Positions 42,912-52,623 of a stretch of DNA of 64,000 nucleotides are shown here, piece after piece. Under the pieces are notes generated by a model that saw only the letters and a program-made list of their open reading frames with translations, made no database searches and was not told where the DNA came from. Source of the stretch: Nonomuraea endophytica (GTDB taxonomy: Bacteria; Actinomycetota; Actinomycetes; Streptosporangiales; Streptosporangiaceae); contig NZ_JACHIN010000016.1 in the NCBI RefSeq assembly GCF_014203235.1, forward strand, positions 124,001-188,000, read 5' to 3'. Both the position numbers and the translations under genes were made by a program. Each line of letters opens with the position of its first letter. Position 1 is the stretch's first letter.

Positions 42912-44557
42912 TGGGCTGGATCTTCATCGCCTCCCTCGTCCTCGCGCTCGTCATCACGCACAAGCCGCTGGGCGACTACATGTACCGCGTGTACACGAGC
43001 GTCAAGCACAACGTGGTCGAGCGTTTCATCTACAGGCTGCTCGGCGTCCAGGCGGACTCCGAAATGCGCTGGGCCGTCTACGCGCGCAGCCTTCTCGCGT
43101 TCTCGGTCATCTCCCTCCTTGTGCTGTACGGCCTGCAGCGCCTCCAGGACAAGCTCTTCCTGAGCCTGGGCTTCGACCCGGTCCCCGACCACATCGCCTG
43201 GAACACCGCCGTCAGCTTCGTCACCAACACGAACTGGCAGGCGTACTCAGGCGAGTCGACGATGGGCCACCTGGTCCAGATGTCCGGCCTGGCCGTGCAG
43301 AACTTCGTCTCGGCCGCGGTCGGCATGGCCGTCGCGATCACGCTGGTCCGCGGGTTCGCCCGCAGGGGCACCGACACCCTCGGCAACTTCTGGGTGGACC
43401 TGGTGCGCGGCACCATCCGCATCCTGCTGCCGATCGCCTTCGTCGGCGCGCTCGTCCTGGTGGCCGGCGGCCTGGTGCAGAACTTCATCGGCCCGCACGA
43501 GATCGCCGGCCTGACCGGTCCGACGAACATGACCGGCGGCCCCGTGGCCAGCCAGGAGGTCATCAAGGAGCTCGGCACCAACGGCGGCGGTTTCTACAAC
43601 ACCAACTCGGCGCACCCGTTCGAGAACGCCACCGGCTGGACCAACTGGTTCGAGATCTTCCTCATCCTGCTGATCCCGTTCGCGCTCCCGCGCACCTTCG
43701 GCAAGATGGTCGGCCAGATCCGCCAGGGCTACGCGATCCTCGCCGTCATGGGCGTCATCGCGCTGTTCAGCGTCACGCTGACCAACGTCTTCGAGCTGGC
43801 CGGCGACGCCACCGTCCCGCAGGCGATCGGCGCGGCGCTGGAGGGCAAGGACGTCAGGTTCGGCGTCGCCAACTCCGCCACGTTCGGCGCGGCCACCACG
43901 CTGACCAGCACCGGCGCCGTGGACTCCTTCCACGACTCCTACACGCCGTTCGGCGGCATGATGACGCTGTTCAACATGATGCTCGGCGAGGTCGCCCCCG
44001 GCGGCGTCGGCGCGGGCCTGTACGGCATGCTCATCCTCGCGGTGATCACCGTGTTCGTGGCCGGCCTGATGGTGGGGCGCACGCCCGAGTACCTGGGCAA
44101 GAAGATCGGCGCCCGCGAGATCAAGCTGGCCTCGATGTACTTCCTGGTCACCCCGATCCTCGTGCTGGTCGGCACCGCGCTGGCCATGGGCAACGAGGCG
44201 GGCCTGGCGGCGATGCTGAACAGCGGGCCGCACGGCTTCTCGGAGATCCTCTACGCCTTCACCAGCGCCTCGAACAACAACGGCTCGGCCTTCGGCGGCG
44301 TCACCGTCAACACCCCGTGGTATGACGTGGCGCTCGGCCTGTGCATGCTGTTCGGCCGCTTCCTGCCGATCGTCTTCGTGCTGGCCCTGGCCGGTTCGCT
44401 GGCCAAGCAGACGCCGGTTCCGGAGACGGCCGGCACGCTGCCGACGCACCGTCCGCAGTTCGTCGGCATGGTCGTCGGCGTGACGATCATCCTCGTCGCC
44501 CTGACTTTCCTCCCGGCGCTCGCGCTGGGGCCGCTCGCAGAAGGACTCCTGTCATGA
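42911..44557 (+). CDS. kdpA: Potassium-transporting ATPase potassium-binding subunit KdpA
   Basis: A 548-residue channel-like subunit of the high-affinity potassium pump, with about ten membrane helices and four selectivity-filter loops: TNTNWQ near 110, GTNGGGFYNTNSAHP near 225, a third with SATFGAATT near 325, and ASNNNGSAFGG near 455. Potassium enters through this subunit and passes by an intramembrane tunnel to KdpB. GTG at 42911 is the start. The stop overlaps the kdpB ATG (ATGA). Confidence 0.97.
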   Translation: MGWIFIASLVLALVITHKPLGDYMYRVYTSVKHNVVERFIYRLLGVQADSEMRWAVYARSLLAFSVISLLVLYGLQRLQDKLFLSLGFDPVPDHIAWNTAVSFVTNTNWQAYSGESTMGHLVQMSGLAVQNFVSAAVGMAVAITLVRGFARRGTDTLGNFWVDLVRGTIRILLPIAFVGALVLVAGGLVQNFIGPHEIAGLTGPTNMTGGPVASQEVIKELGTNGGGFYNTNSAHPFENATGWTNWFEIFLILLIPFALPRTFGKMVGQIRQGYAILAVMGVIALFSVTLTNVFELAGDATVPQAIGAALEGKDVRFGVANSATFGAATTLTSTGAVDSFHDSYTPFGGMMTLFNMMLGEVAPGGVGAGLYGMLILAVITVFVAGLMVGRTPEYLGKKIGAREIKLASMYFLVTPILVLVGTALAMGNEAGLAAMLNSGPHGFSEILYAFTSASNNNGSAFGGVTVNTPWYDVALGLCMLFGRFLPIVFVLALAGSLAKQTPVPETAGTLPTHRPQFVGMVVGVTIILVALTFLPALALGPLAEGLLS

Positions 44558-46659
44558 CGACCCAGACGGTCGAGACCCCCAAGAGCACCGGCAGGGTCGG
44601 TGGGGGCCTGCTCGATCCCCAGCAGATGGTGCGGTCCCTGCCGGACGCGTTGAAGAAGCTGAACCCGGTCACGCTGTGGCGTAACCCGGTGATGCTGATC
44701 GTGGAGATCGGCGCGGTCTTCACGACGGTCCTGGCGGTCCTGGAGCCTTCCTTCTTCGCCTGGGCGATCGTGGTGTGGCTCTGGCTGACGGTGGTCTTCG
44801 CCAACCTGGCCGAGGCGGTCGCGGAGGGACGTGGCAAGGCCCAGGCGGCCACGCTGCGCAAGGCCAAGACCGACACGGTGGCGCGCAGGCGGTCGGGCGA
44901 GACGGTCCCGGCGACACAGCTCCAGCAGGGTGACGTCGTGGTCGTCGAGGCCGGGGAGATCATCCCCGGCGACGGCGACGTGATCGAGGGCATCGCCTCG
45001 GTGGACGAGTCGGCCATCACCGGCGAGTCCGCCCCGGTCATCCGCGAGTCCGGCGGCGACCGCTCGGCGGTCACCGGCGGCACCAAGGTGCTGTCGGACC
45101 GGATCGTCGTCCAGATCACCCAGAAGCCCGGCGAGAGCTTCATCGACCGGATGATCGCCCTCGTCGAGGGCGCCAACCGGCAGAAGACGCCCAACGAGAT
45201 CGCGCTGAACATCCTGCTGGCCGCGCTCACGATCATCTTCCTGGTCGCGACCATCACCATGCAGCCGATGGCGATCTGGGCCAAGGGCCAGAACCCCGGC
45301 ATCCCCGACTCCCTCGCCCTGACCGGCGACGGCGTCAGCGGAATCGTGCTGGTCTCGCTGCTGGTCTGCCTCATCCCGACCACGATCGGCGCGCTGCTGT
45401 CGGCGATCGGCATCGCCGGAATGGACCGCCTGGTCCAGCGCAACGTGCTGGCCATGTCGGGCCGTGCGGTCGAGGCCGCGGGCGACGTGTCCACGCTGCT
45501 GCTGGACAAGACGGGCACGATCACGCTGGGCAACCGGCAGGCGTCGGAGTTCGTCCCGGTCGCCGGCGTCACCGAGCAGGACCTGGCCGAGGCGGCGCAG
45601 CTGTCCAGCCTCGCCGACGAGACGCCTGAGGGCCGTTCCATCGTGGTCTTCGCCAAGGAGAGGTACGGCCTGCGCGAGCGGGACGTGCACAACGCGGCCT
45701 GGGTGCCGTTCACCGCCCAGACCCGCATGTCCGGCGTCGACATGGCGCCGGACCCGGGCGTATCGGGCTCTGTCGGCCGGGAGGTCCGCAAGGGCGCGGC
45801 AACCGCGGTCATGAAGTGGGTACGCGACGGCGGCGGTCACCCGACCGACGAGGTCGGCCACATCGTGGACGGCATCTCGGCCAGCGGCGGCACCCCGCTG
45901 GTGGTGGCCGAGAAGGGCCGCGTCCTGGGCGTCATCCACCTCAAGGACGTCGTCAAGTCGGGCATGCGCGAGCGTTTCGACGAGATGCGCCGCATGGGCA
46001 TCCGCACCGTCATGATCACCGGCGACAACCCGCTGACCGCCAAGGCGATCGCGGACGAGGCCGGCGTGGACGACTTCCTGGCGGAGGCGACGCCCGAGGA
46101 CAAGCTCGCGCTGATCAAGAAGGAACAGGAGGGCGGCCGGCTGGTCGCCATGACCGGTGACGGCACCAACGACGCCCCCGCGCTCGCGCAGTCGGACGTC
46201 GGCGTGGCCATGAACACCGGGACCAGTGCCGCCAAGGAAGCCGGCAACATGGTCGACCTCGACTCCAACCCGACCAAGCTCATCGAGATCGTCGAGATCG
46301 GCAAGCAGCTCCTCATCACCCGAGGCGCGCTGACCACGTTCTCGATCGCCAACGACATCGCCAAGTACTTCGCGATCATTCCCGCGATGTTCGCGGCGGT
46401 CTATCCGGGCCTGGACACGCTGAACATCATGCGCCTGGCCAGCCCGCAATCGGCGATCCTGTCCGCGGTCATCTTCAACGCGATCATCATCGTGGCGCTG
46501 ATCCCGCTGGCCCTGCGTGGCGTCCGCTACCGGCCGTCCAGCGCGTCCAAGCTGCTCAGCCGCAACCTCTACGTCTACGGCCTGGGCGGCATCGTCGCCC
46601 CCTTCATCGGGATCAAGATCATTGATCTCCTCATCCAGTTCCTTCCGGGGATGTCATAA
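44554..46659 (+). CDS. kdpB: Potassium-transporting P-type ATPase subunit KdpB
   Basis: A 701-residue P-type ATPase. Seen in order: two N-terminal helices, the actuator motif TGES near 155, membrane helix 4 with CLIPTTIGALLSAIG, phosphorylation motif DKTGT (Asp near 318), the nucleotide domain, TGDNPLTA, and hinge GDGTNDAPAL near 535 followed by the C-terminal helices. It hydrolyses ATP to drive potassium through KdpA. ATG at 44554 overlaps the kdpA stop; an upstream in-frame start lies inside kdpA and is rejected. Confidence 0.97.
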   Translation: MTTQTVETPKSTGRVGGGLLDPQQMVRSLPDALKKLNPVTLWRNPVMLIVEIGAVFTTVLAVLEPSFFAWAIVVWLWLTVVFANLAEAVAEGRGKAQAATLRKAKTDTVARRRSGETVPATQLQQGDVVVVEAGEIIPGDGDVIEGIASVDESAITGESAPVIRESGGDRSAVTGGTKVLSDRIVVQITQKPGESFIDRMIALVEGANRQKTPNEIALNILLAALTIIFLVATITMQPMAIWAKGQNPGIPDSLALTGDGVSGIVLVSLLVCLIPTTIGALLSAIGIAGMDRLVQRNVLAMSGRAVEAAGDVSTLLLDKTGTITLGNRQASEFVPVAGVTEQDLAEAAQLSSLADETPEGRSIVVFAKERYGLRERDVHNAAWVPFTAQTRMSGVDMAPDPGVSGSVGREVRKGAATAVMKWVRDGGGHPTDEVGHIVDGISASGGTPLVVAEKGRVLGVIHLKDVVKSGMRERFDEMRRMGIRTVMITGDNPLTAKAIADEAGVDDFLAEATPEDKLALIKKEQEGGRLVAMTGDGTNDAPALAQSDVGVAMNTGTSAAKEAGNMVDLDSNPTKLIEIVEIGKQLLITRGALTTFSIANDIAKYFAIIPAMFAAVYPGLDTLNIMRLASPQSAILSAVIFNAIIIVALIPLALRGVRYRPSSASKLLSRNLYVYGLGGIVAPFIGIKIIDLLIQFLPGMS

Positions 46660-47514
46660 ATGGAACGTCTGCCCAGCTGGATCCGCCAGCACCTCGCGGC
46701 TGTCCGCGCGGTCATCGTCCTGACGCTGGTCACCGGCGCGATCTACCCGCTCCTGGTGACCGGGGTAGCGCAGGCCGTGTTCAACCACAAGGCCAACGGC
46801 TCGATGACCGACAAGGGCAGCGAGCTGATCGGCCAGAAGTTCACCGACGCTGACGGCAATCCCGTCAAGAAGTACTTCCAGAGCCGCCCGTCGGCGGCCG
46901 GTGACGGCTACGACATGCTGTCCACCGCCGCCAGCAACCTCGGCCCCGAGGACGTCCTGGACGTGCTTCCCGACCCGAACGGCGCCGACGACGCCGCCAA
47001 GGAAGGCAAGCAGTCGCTGCTCACCCAGGTCTGCGCCCGTTCCAAGGCGATCGGCGAGCTGGAGGGCGTCAGCGGCGCCCGGCCGTTCTGCGCCCCCGAC
47101 GGCGTCGGCGCCGTGCTGAAGGTCTTCCCGGCCATCGGCACGCCGACCCGCGCGGTCAGCGTCAACCAGGCCTGCCCAGCCCAGCCCTTCGTCGCCGAGT
47201 TCCAGGGCGTCAAGGTCGAGTGCGGCAAACCCGGTGAGGACTACGCGGCCGGCCGTACCGTGCCGGTGCGCGGGAACGTCACGGACGTGAAGGTGCCCGC
47301 GGACGCGGTCACCGCCAGCGGGTCCGGCCTGGACCCGCACATCTCGGTCGCCTACGCGCAGCTGCAGGCGGCCCGCGTGGCCAAGGAGCGCGGCAAGCCG
47401 GTCGAGGCGGTCAGGAAGCTGATCGCCGACAACACCACCGGCCGCGCGCTCGGCTTCATGGGCGAGCCAGGAGTGAACGTGCTCATGCTCAACCTGGCAC
47501 TCGACAAGGAGTAG
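46660..47514 (+). CDS. kdpC: Potassium-transporting ATPase subunit KdpC, enlarged
   Basis: KdpC has one N-terminal membrane helix and an extracytoplasmic domain that assists ATP-driven transport. Core family segments are present: SRPSAAGDGYD near 70, SNLGP, and SGLDPHIS near 224 with VAKERGK after it. At 284 residues it is about 90 longer than enterobacterial KdpC (190). The extra length lies between SNLGP and the C-terminal core and includes four cysteines (CARSK, FCAPD, ACPAQ, ECGKP). The ATG directly follows the kdpB stop. Confidence 0.93.
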   Translation: MERLPSWIRQHLAAVRAVIVLTLVTGAIYPLLVTGVAQAVFNHKANGSMTDKGSELIGQKFTDADGNPVKKYFQSRPSAAGDGYDMLSTAASNLGPEDVLDVLPDPNGADDAAKEGKQSLLTQVCARSKAIGELEGVSGARPFCAPDGVGAVLKVFPAIGTPTRAVSVNQACPAQPFVAEFQGVKVECGKPGEDYAAGRTVPVRGNVTDVKVPADAVTASGSGLDPHISVAYAQLQAARVAKERGKPVEAVRKLIADNTTGRALGFMGEPGVNVLMLNLALDKE

Positions 47515-47517
47515 GGC

Positions 47518-50058
47518 ATGCCGCGCGGCCGGCTGAGGGTCTACCTGGGCGCCGCACCAGGGGTGGGGAAGACCTTCGCGATGCTGGGTGAAGGCCGCCG
47601 GGCGCTGGAGCGAGGCAGGGACGTGGTCGTGGGTCTCGTCGAGACCCACGGCCGTCCCAACACCGAGGACCTCCTGGACGGGCTGGAGGTGATCCCCCGC
47701 AAGATGATGGTCCACCGGGGGGCCACCTTCACCGAGCTCGACGTGGACGCCATCCTGGAACGCGCGCCGAAGATCGCGCTCATCGACGAGCTGGCGCACA
47801 CCAATGTCCCCGGCTCCAGGAACGCCAAGCGCTGGCAGGACATCGAGGAGATCCTCGACGCCGGCATCAGCGTCATCTCCACCGTGAACGTGCAGCACCT
47901 GGAGTCGCTCAACGACGTCGTCCAGCAGATCACCGGCATCCCGCAGCGGGAGACCGTCCCCGACGAGGTGGTTCGCCGTGCCACACAGATCGAGCTGGTC
48001 GACATGTCACCGGAGGCCCTGCGCCGCCGGATGGCTCACGGCAACATCTACGCCCCGGAGAAGGTCGATGCCGCCTTGTCCAACTACTTCAGAGTCGGCA
48101 ACCTCACCGCCCTGCGCGAGCTGGCCTTGCTGTGGGTCGCGGGAAAAGTCGATGAACAACTCGACCGCTATCGCAGCGACCACGGCATCAAGGGCACCTG
48201 GGAGGCGCGCGAGCGTGTCGTCGTCTGCCTGACCGGCGGTCCAGAAGGCGACACTCTGGTACGGCGGGCCGCCCGCATCGCCGCCCGCACCAAGGGCGCC
48301 GACCTGCTCGCGGTCCACGTGACCAGGGCCGACGGCCTGTCCAGCGGCGATCCGGCCAGCCTGGCCAGGCAGCGGACCCTGGTCGAGAGCATGGGCGGCA
48401 CCTATCACCAGGTGGTCGGCGACGACATCCCGCGCGCGCTGCTCGACTTCGCCCGCGGCGTCAACGCCACCCAGCTGGTGCTCGGCGCCTCCCGGCGCGG
48501 CAGGTTCGCGCAGATCTTCTCGCGCGGCGTCGGCGTGGACACCACGGCGCTGTCCGGCTCCATCGACGTGCACATGATCACGCACGAGGAGGCGAAGAAG
48601 GGCCGCCGCCGCCCGCAACGCACCAGAGCGGCGCTCACCCGCACCCGGCGGCTGATCGGCTGGCTGGCGGCGGTGCTGGGCATGCCGTTGCTGACGGCGG
48701 GGCTCATCCCGTTCCGCGATGACCTGTCGCTGCCGAGCGAGATCCTGTTCTTCCTGGTCATGACCGTCGGGGTGGCGCTGATCGGCGGCATGTGGCCGGC
48801 GATCACGGCGGCGGTGGGCGGGTCGTTGCTGCTCAACTTCTTCTTCACGCCGCCGATAAACGAGTTCACGATCAGCGATCCGGAGAACCTCTTCGCGCTC
48901 ATCGTGTTCGTGCTGGTGGCCGCGGCCGTGTCCACGATCGTGGATCTGGCGGCCCGCCGTACGAGGGAGGCGGCGCGCGCGAGCGCGGACGCGGAGCTGC
49001 TCTCGACGCTGGCCGGGCACGTGCTGCGCGGCGAGTCCGCGGTCTCGGAGCTGCTGGTGCGGGTCCGGGAGACGTTCGGGCTGACCTCGGTCACGCTGCT
49101 CGAACGCCTGCCGGACACCGGCAGGGCGCCCGACGACCACACCGACCCGGCGGCCTGGCGCATCATCGCCACGACCGGCGGCACGCCGTGCACGACGCCG
49201 TCAGGCGGCGACACCGACGTGGTGATCGAGGAGGACCTCGTGCTCGCCGCGCGGGGCGGGCTGCTGGACGCCTCCGACCGGCGGGTGCTGGAGTCGTTCG
49301 CCGCGGAGATCGCGGTGGCGCTGCGCCAGCAGCGGCTGGAGGAGGAGGCCGGGCAGGCCAAGCCGCTGGCCGAGGCGGACAAGATGCGTACCGCGCTGCT
49401 GGCCGCGGTCAGCCACGACCTGCGTACTCCGCTGGCCTCGGCGAAGGCGGCGGTGGAGAGCCTGCGCAGCGACGAGATCGACTGGAGCCCGGAGGACCGC
49501 AGCGAGCTGCTGGCCACCGCCGATGAGTCGCTGGCCCGCCTCGACCGCCTGGTGGCGAACCTGCTCGACATGAGCCGGCTGCAGGCCGGGGTGCTCGGCG
49601 TCGGCCTGCAGGCGGTGGCGCTGGAGGAGGTGGTGCCGCGGGCCGTCGACGACCTGGGCCCGCTGCGCGAGCGGGTAGAGGGCGACATCTCCATCGAACT
49701 GCCCGAGATCATCGCCGATCCCACGCTGCTCGAACGTGTGCTGGTCAACCTGATGTCCAACGCGGTCCGCTACAGCCCGCCCGACAAGAAGGTGATCATC
49801 ACCGGGAGCTGGCACGGCGACCACGTGGAGATCCGGGTGATCGACCGCGGTCCCGGCATCCCGCCCGATGCCCACGACCGTGTTTTCCTGCCTTTCCAAC
49901 GACTGGGTGACCGCGACAACCACACCGGTGTCGGCCTGGGCCTGGCTCTCTCCCGGGGCCTGGCCGAGGCGATGGGCGGCACTCTGGTCCCCGACGAGAC
50001 ACCAGGGGGAGGTCTCACCATGATCCTCACGATGCCCATCAAGGAGCTGACGGCATGA
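47518..50058 (+). CDS. kdpD: Sensor histidine kinase KdpD
   Basis: An 846-residue turgor/potassium sensor. The N-terminal KdpD domain has a P-loop GAAPGVGKT at 11-19 and DELAHTN near 85; a universal-stress-type domain spans about 235-360; four closely spaced membrane helices (380-480, DUF4118) are followed by a GAF-like region, HisKA motif AVSHDLRTPLA near 631 and a HATPase domain with DRGPGIPPD and VGLGLALSRG. It phosphorylates KdpE when potassium is low. The gene starts 3 bases after the kdpC stop and its own stop overlaps kdpE by 4 bases. Confidence 0.96.
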   Translation: MPRGRLRVYLGAAPGVGKTFAMLGEGRRALERGRDVVVGLVETHGRPNTEDLLDGLEVIPRKMMVHRGATFTELDVDAILERAPKIALIDELAHTNVPGSRNAKRWQDIEEILDAGISVISTVNVQHLESLNDVVQQITGIPQRETVPDEVVRRATQIELVDMSPEALRRRMAHGNIYAPEKVDAALSNYFRVGNLTALRELALLWVAGKVDEQLDRYRSDHGIKGTWEARERVVVCLTGGPEGDTLVRRAARIAARTKGADLLAVHVTRADGLSSGDPASLARQRTLVESMGGTYHQVVGDDIPRALLDFARGVNATQLVLGASRRGRFAQIFSRGVGVDTTALSGSIDVHMITHEEAKKGRRRPQRTRAALTRTRRLIGWLAAVLGMPLLTAGLIPFRDDLSLPSEILFFLVMTVGVALIGGMWPAITAAVGGSLLLNFFFTPPINEFTISDPENLFALIVFVLVAAAVSTIVDLAARRTREAARASADAELLSTLAGHVLRGESAVSELLVRVRETFGLTSVTLLERLPDTGRAPDDHTDPAAWRIIATTGGTPCTTPSGGDTDVVIEEDLVLAARGGLLDASDRRVLESFAAEIAVALRQQRLEEEAGQAKPLAEADKMRTALLAAVSHDLRTPLASAKAAVESLRSDEIDWSPEDRSELLATADESLARLDRLVANLLDMSRLQAGVLGVGLQAVALEEVVPRAVDDLGPLRERVEGDISIELPEIIADPTLLERVLVNLMSNAVRYSPPDKKVIITGSWHGDHVEIRVIDRGPGIPPDAHDRVFLPFQRLGDRDNHTGVGLGLALSRGLAEAMGGTLVPDETPGGGLTMILTMPIKELTA

Positions 50059-50723
50059 CCAGGATCCTCGTCGTCGACGACGAGCCGCAGATCCTGCGGG
50101 CGCTGCGCATCAACCTGGTCGCCCGCCACTACGACGTGGCGGTGGCCCACGACGGCGGCTCGGCCCTGCGCGAGGCCGCCGACTGGCACCCCGACCTGGT
50201 CATCCTGGACCTGGGGCTGCCCGACCTGGACGGCGTGGACGTGATCCACGGCCTGCGCGGCTGGACCACCGTCCCGATCATCGTCCTGTCCGGCCGGGCC
50301 GGCAACCAGGACAAGGTCGACGCCCTGGACGCGGGCGCCGACGACTACGTCACCAAGCCCTTCGGCATCGACGAGCTGCTGGCCCGCATCAGGGCGGTCA
50401 CCCGCCGCACCACGCTGCACGAGTCGGAACTGGCCCGCGTCAAGGTGGGCGAGCACCTCGTCGACCTGACCAGCAAAACCATCTCCGGCGAGGTACGGCT
50501 GACGCCCACAGAGTGGCACATACTCGAGCTTCTGCTGCGCAACCCCGGCAAGCTGGTCAGCCAGCGGCAGATCCTCACCGAGGTCTGGGGTGTGAAGTAC
50601 GTCAAGGAGACCCACTACCTGCGTCAGTACATGGCCCAGTTGCGCCGCAAGCTGGAGCCCGACGCCGCCCACCCCGCGCACCTGATCACCGAACCCGGCA
50701 TGGGTTACCGTTTCCAGCCCTGA
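50055..50723 (+). CDS. kdpE: Response regulator KdpE
   Basis: A 222-residue OmpR-class activator of the kdp operon. The receiver has DDEPQ, phospho-acceptor Asp near 52 in VILDLGLPD and Lys in YVTKPFG; the winged helix (TPTEWHILELLLRNPGKLVSQRQIL, and YLRQYMAQLRRKLE) is complete. Its start overlaps the kdpD stop (ATGA). A strong terminator follows 30 bases after the stop, ending the operon. Confidence 0.96.
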   Translation: MTRILVVDDEPQILRALRINLVARHYDVAVAHDGGSALREAADWHPDLVILDLGLPDLDGVDVIHGLRGWTTVPIIVLSGRAGNQDKVDALDAGADDYVTKPFGIDELLARIRAVTRRTTLHESELARVKVGEHLVDLTSKTISGEVRLTPTEWHILELLLRNPGKLVSQRQILTEVWGVKYVKETHYLRQYMAQLRRKLEPDAAHPAHLITEPGMGYRFQP

Positions 50724-50752
50724 ACACGCCCTGAACACGCCCCGAACACGAA

Positions 50753-50786
50753 GAAGCCGCGCTCGTGAACTCACGAGCGCGGCTTC
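50753..50786. terminator. Perfect bidirectional terminator after kdpE
   Basis: A 15-bp perfect stem: GAAGCCGCGCTCGTG (50753-50767), loop AACT, CACGAGCGCGGCTTC (50772-50786). It is followed by GGTGTT on the plus side. It lies between the kdpE stop and the stop of the convergent small gene, so it can serve both. Confidence 0.92.
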
Positions 50787-50793
50787 GGTGTTA

Positions 50794-50889
50794 CTAGGGA
50801 AGAACCTCCACAAGGAGGGTGATCACCGCGGCGACGGCGATCAGTACGAGGAGCCCAAGCGTTTCGGGGCGCGGCTTCTGCGACCGCAT
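50794..50889 (-). CDS. Small single-helix membrane protein
   Basis: A 31-residue peptide (MRSQKPRPETLGLLVLIAVA, ending LLVEVLP): a basic N-terminus and one membrane helix. GGAAGGAG precedes it; the second of two adjacent ATGs (50889) has the better spacing, the first is 50892. It stands alone between the kdp terminator and lysA, convergent with kdpE. No function is known. Confidence 0.6.
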   Translation of the reverse strand: MRSQKPRPETLGLLVLIAVAAVITLLVEVLP

Positions 50890-50933
50890 CATGCTCCTTC
50901 CGACACGGGTGGGTAGATAATCCGGTATGCCCA

Positions 50934-52250
50934 TCAGAGCCCCACTTCACGCAGGAACAGATCGTCCGGCTCCTCGCGCCTGACGACCAGACGGGCCCGC
51001 CGGGCCGACACCGCGATGACGGGCAGCCGCCCGGTCGCGTTGTAGGTGGAGGCCATCGAGTGGTGGTAGGCGCCGGTGGCGGCCACGGCGAGCAGGTCGC
51101 CGGGGCGCACGTCGGCGGGCAGCGGGACGTCCTCTGCCAGGACGTCGCCGGTCTCGCAGTGGTGGCCGACGACCGTGGCCGGGCGGGCCGCCTCGCGGGA
51201 GCGCCGGCCGACCATCTTGACGGTGTAGCGCGCGCCGTACAGGGAGGGGCGGGGGTTGTCGCTCATCCCGCCGTCGACCGCGACGAACACGCGCCCGCCG
51301 CCGCGCTTGACCGCGATGACGCGGTAGAGCGTCATCCCCGCCGGGCCGCTGATGGACCGGCCGGGCTCCACGATCAGCCGCGGCACCGGCAGGCCCAGCC
51401 CGGCGCAGCGCTCCTCCAGCGCGGCGGTGAGCGCCGCGGCGAACGAGCGGGGGTCGAGCCCGCGCTCGGAGTCCAGGTAGGCGATCGCCTGGCCGCCGCC
51501 GAGGTCCAGCTCGGGCAGGACCACGCCGTGCGCGTCGCGGATGAGCGCGAGCTGCTCGGCCAGCGCCCGCACCGCCTCCTCGTACGGCCGCGCCGAGTCG
51601 ATCTGCGAGCCGAGGTGGCAGTGCAGGCCCACGAGCTCCAGCTCGGGCTGGGCGAGGACCCGCGCGACCGCCACGCCCGCCTCGCCGGTGGCGATGGACA
51701 GCCCGAACTTCTGGCTGGGCACGGCGTCGCCGGTGTCCGGGACGACGCGGATGAGGATCTTCTGCCGGCGCCCCTCAGGGACCAGCGCCGCGACCCGGTG
51801 CACTTCGGCGAGGTTGTCGATCACGAGGCGGCCGACGCCGCCCTCCACCGCGTCGTGCAGTTCCCTGGGCGTCTTGGCGTTGCCGTGGAAGATGATGCGC
51901 TCGGCGGGGAAGCCGACGGAGCGGGCGATGGCCAGTTCGCCGCCCGAGCAGACGTCCAGGCTGAGCCCCTCCTCGCGGACCCAGCCGGCCATAGCCCGGC
52001 ACAGGAAGGCCTTGGCCGCGTAGGCGACGGTGCCCTCGGGCAGCGCGTCGGCGTACTCGCGGCAGCGGCGGCGCACGTCGGCCTCGTCCACGACGTAGGC
52101 GGGGGTGCCGTAGAGGCGGGCGATCTCCACGAGGGAGACGCCGGCCGTCGTGGCGTCGCCGTCCTCGCGGAAGAGCGTGGTCGACGGCCAGGGGTTCTCG
52201 GCGGGAGGGGTCTCCGTGGTCGTGGCGAGGTCCTGTCCGAGCGCGCACAT
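50934..52250 (-). CDS. lysA: Diaminopimelate decarboxylase
   Basis: A 438-residue fold-type III PLP enzyme that makes lysine from meso-diaminopimelate. Visible: the PLP Lys80 in VAYAAKAF, HCHLGSQI near 225, the phosphate-binding DLGGG and EPGRSISG, and HCETGD near 370 (the substrate-side Cys from the other subunit). The N-terminus has about 30 extra, probably unstructured residues. The ATG at 52250 shares a TGATG overlap with the upstream SAV_915 gene. Because a second or only copy cannot be told from this window, it may be the housekeeping enzyme or a pathway-dedicated one. Confidence 0.93.
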   Translation of the reverse strand: MCALGQDLATTTETPPAENPWPSTTLFREDGDATTAGVSLVEIARLYGTPAYVVDEADVRRRCREYADALPEGTVAYAAKAFLCRAMAGWVREEGLSLDVCSGGELAIARSVGFPAERIIFHGNAKTPRELHDAVEGGVGRLVIDNLAEVHRVAALVPEGRRQKILIRVVPDTGDAVPSQKFGLSIATGEAGVAVARVLAQPELELVGLHCHLGSQIDSARPYEEAVRALAEQLALIRDAHGVVLPELDLGGGQAIAYLDSERGLDPRSFAAALTAALEERCAGLGLPVPRLIVEPGRSISGPAGMTLYRVIAVKRGGGRVFVAVDGGMSDNPRPSLYGARYTVKMVGRRSREAARPATVVGHHCETGDVLAEDVPLPADVRPGDLLAVAATGAYHHSMASTYNATGRLPVIAVSARRARLVVRREEPDDLFLREVGL

Positions 52251-52510
52251 CAGGCCGCTCCGGCGGTGGCGCGGGCCATGACCCCGGCGGGGTCGACGAC
52301 GACGCCGGTGACGTCGAGGTCGCGGAGCATGCCGCGCAGGGCGGGCTCGGTGAGCCGTACCCACGCCTGCTCGCTGCCCAGCACCGCGGCCACGCGCAGC
52401 GGCGAGCTGAAGGCCACCGCCGTACGCCTGCCCGCGGCCGTGCGGAACAGCCGGAGCGAAGAGCTGAACCGGCCCTGGTGGACCGGGACAAATAGCGGCA
52501 CGTCTGACAT
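52250..52510 (-). CDS. SAV_915 family protein
   Basis: An 86-residue small protein (MSDVPLFVPVHQGRFSS...TAVAFSSPLRVAAVLG...LRDLDVTGVVVDPAG) related to the N-terminal SseB-like fold. Its role is not established. AGGAGG precedes the ATG by 9 bases, giving high expected expression, and its stop overlaps the lysA start, so it is translationally coupled to lysA. Confidence 0.8.
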   Translation of the reverse strand: MSDVPLFVPVHQGRFSSSLRLFRTAAGRRTAVAFSSPLRVAAVLGSEQAWVRLTEPALRGMLRDLDVTGVVVDPAGVMARATAGAA

Positions 52511-52623
52511 TTCGTGATCCTCCTGGGAGAAGTCGTACGAATGTGACGCTAGGCCGGAGAAGGCCCCCGGTGGCCGCTTCGCTACGGGATCCAGACGCGT
52601 TCGGCCGCAACGATGACGCCTGG

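Noticed and set aside
50934..52610. A 558-residue form of LysA
   Set aside because: The added residues overlap the SAV_915 gene in another frame and are Arg/Pro-rich without homology.
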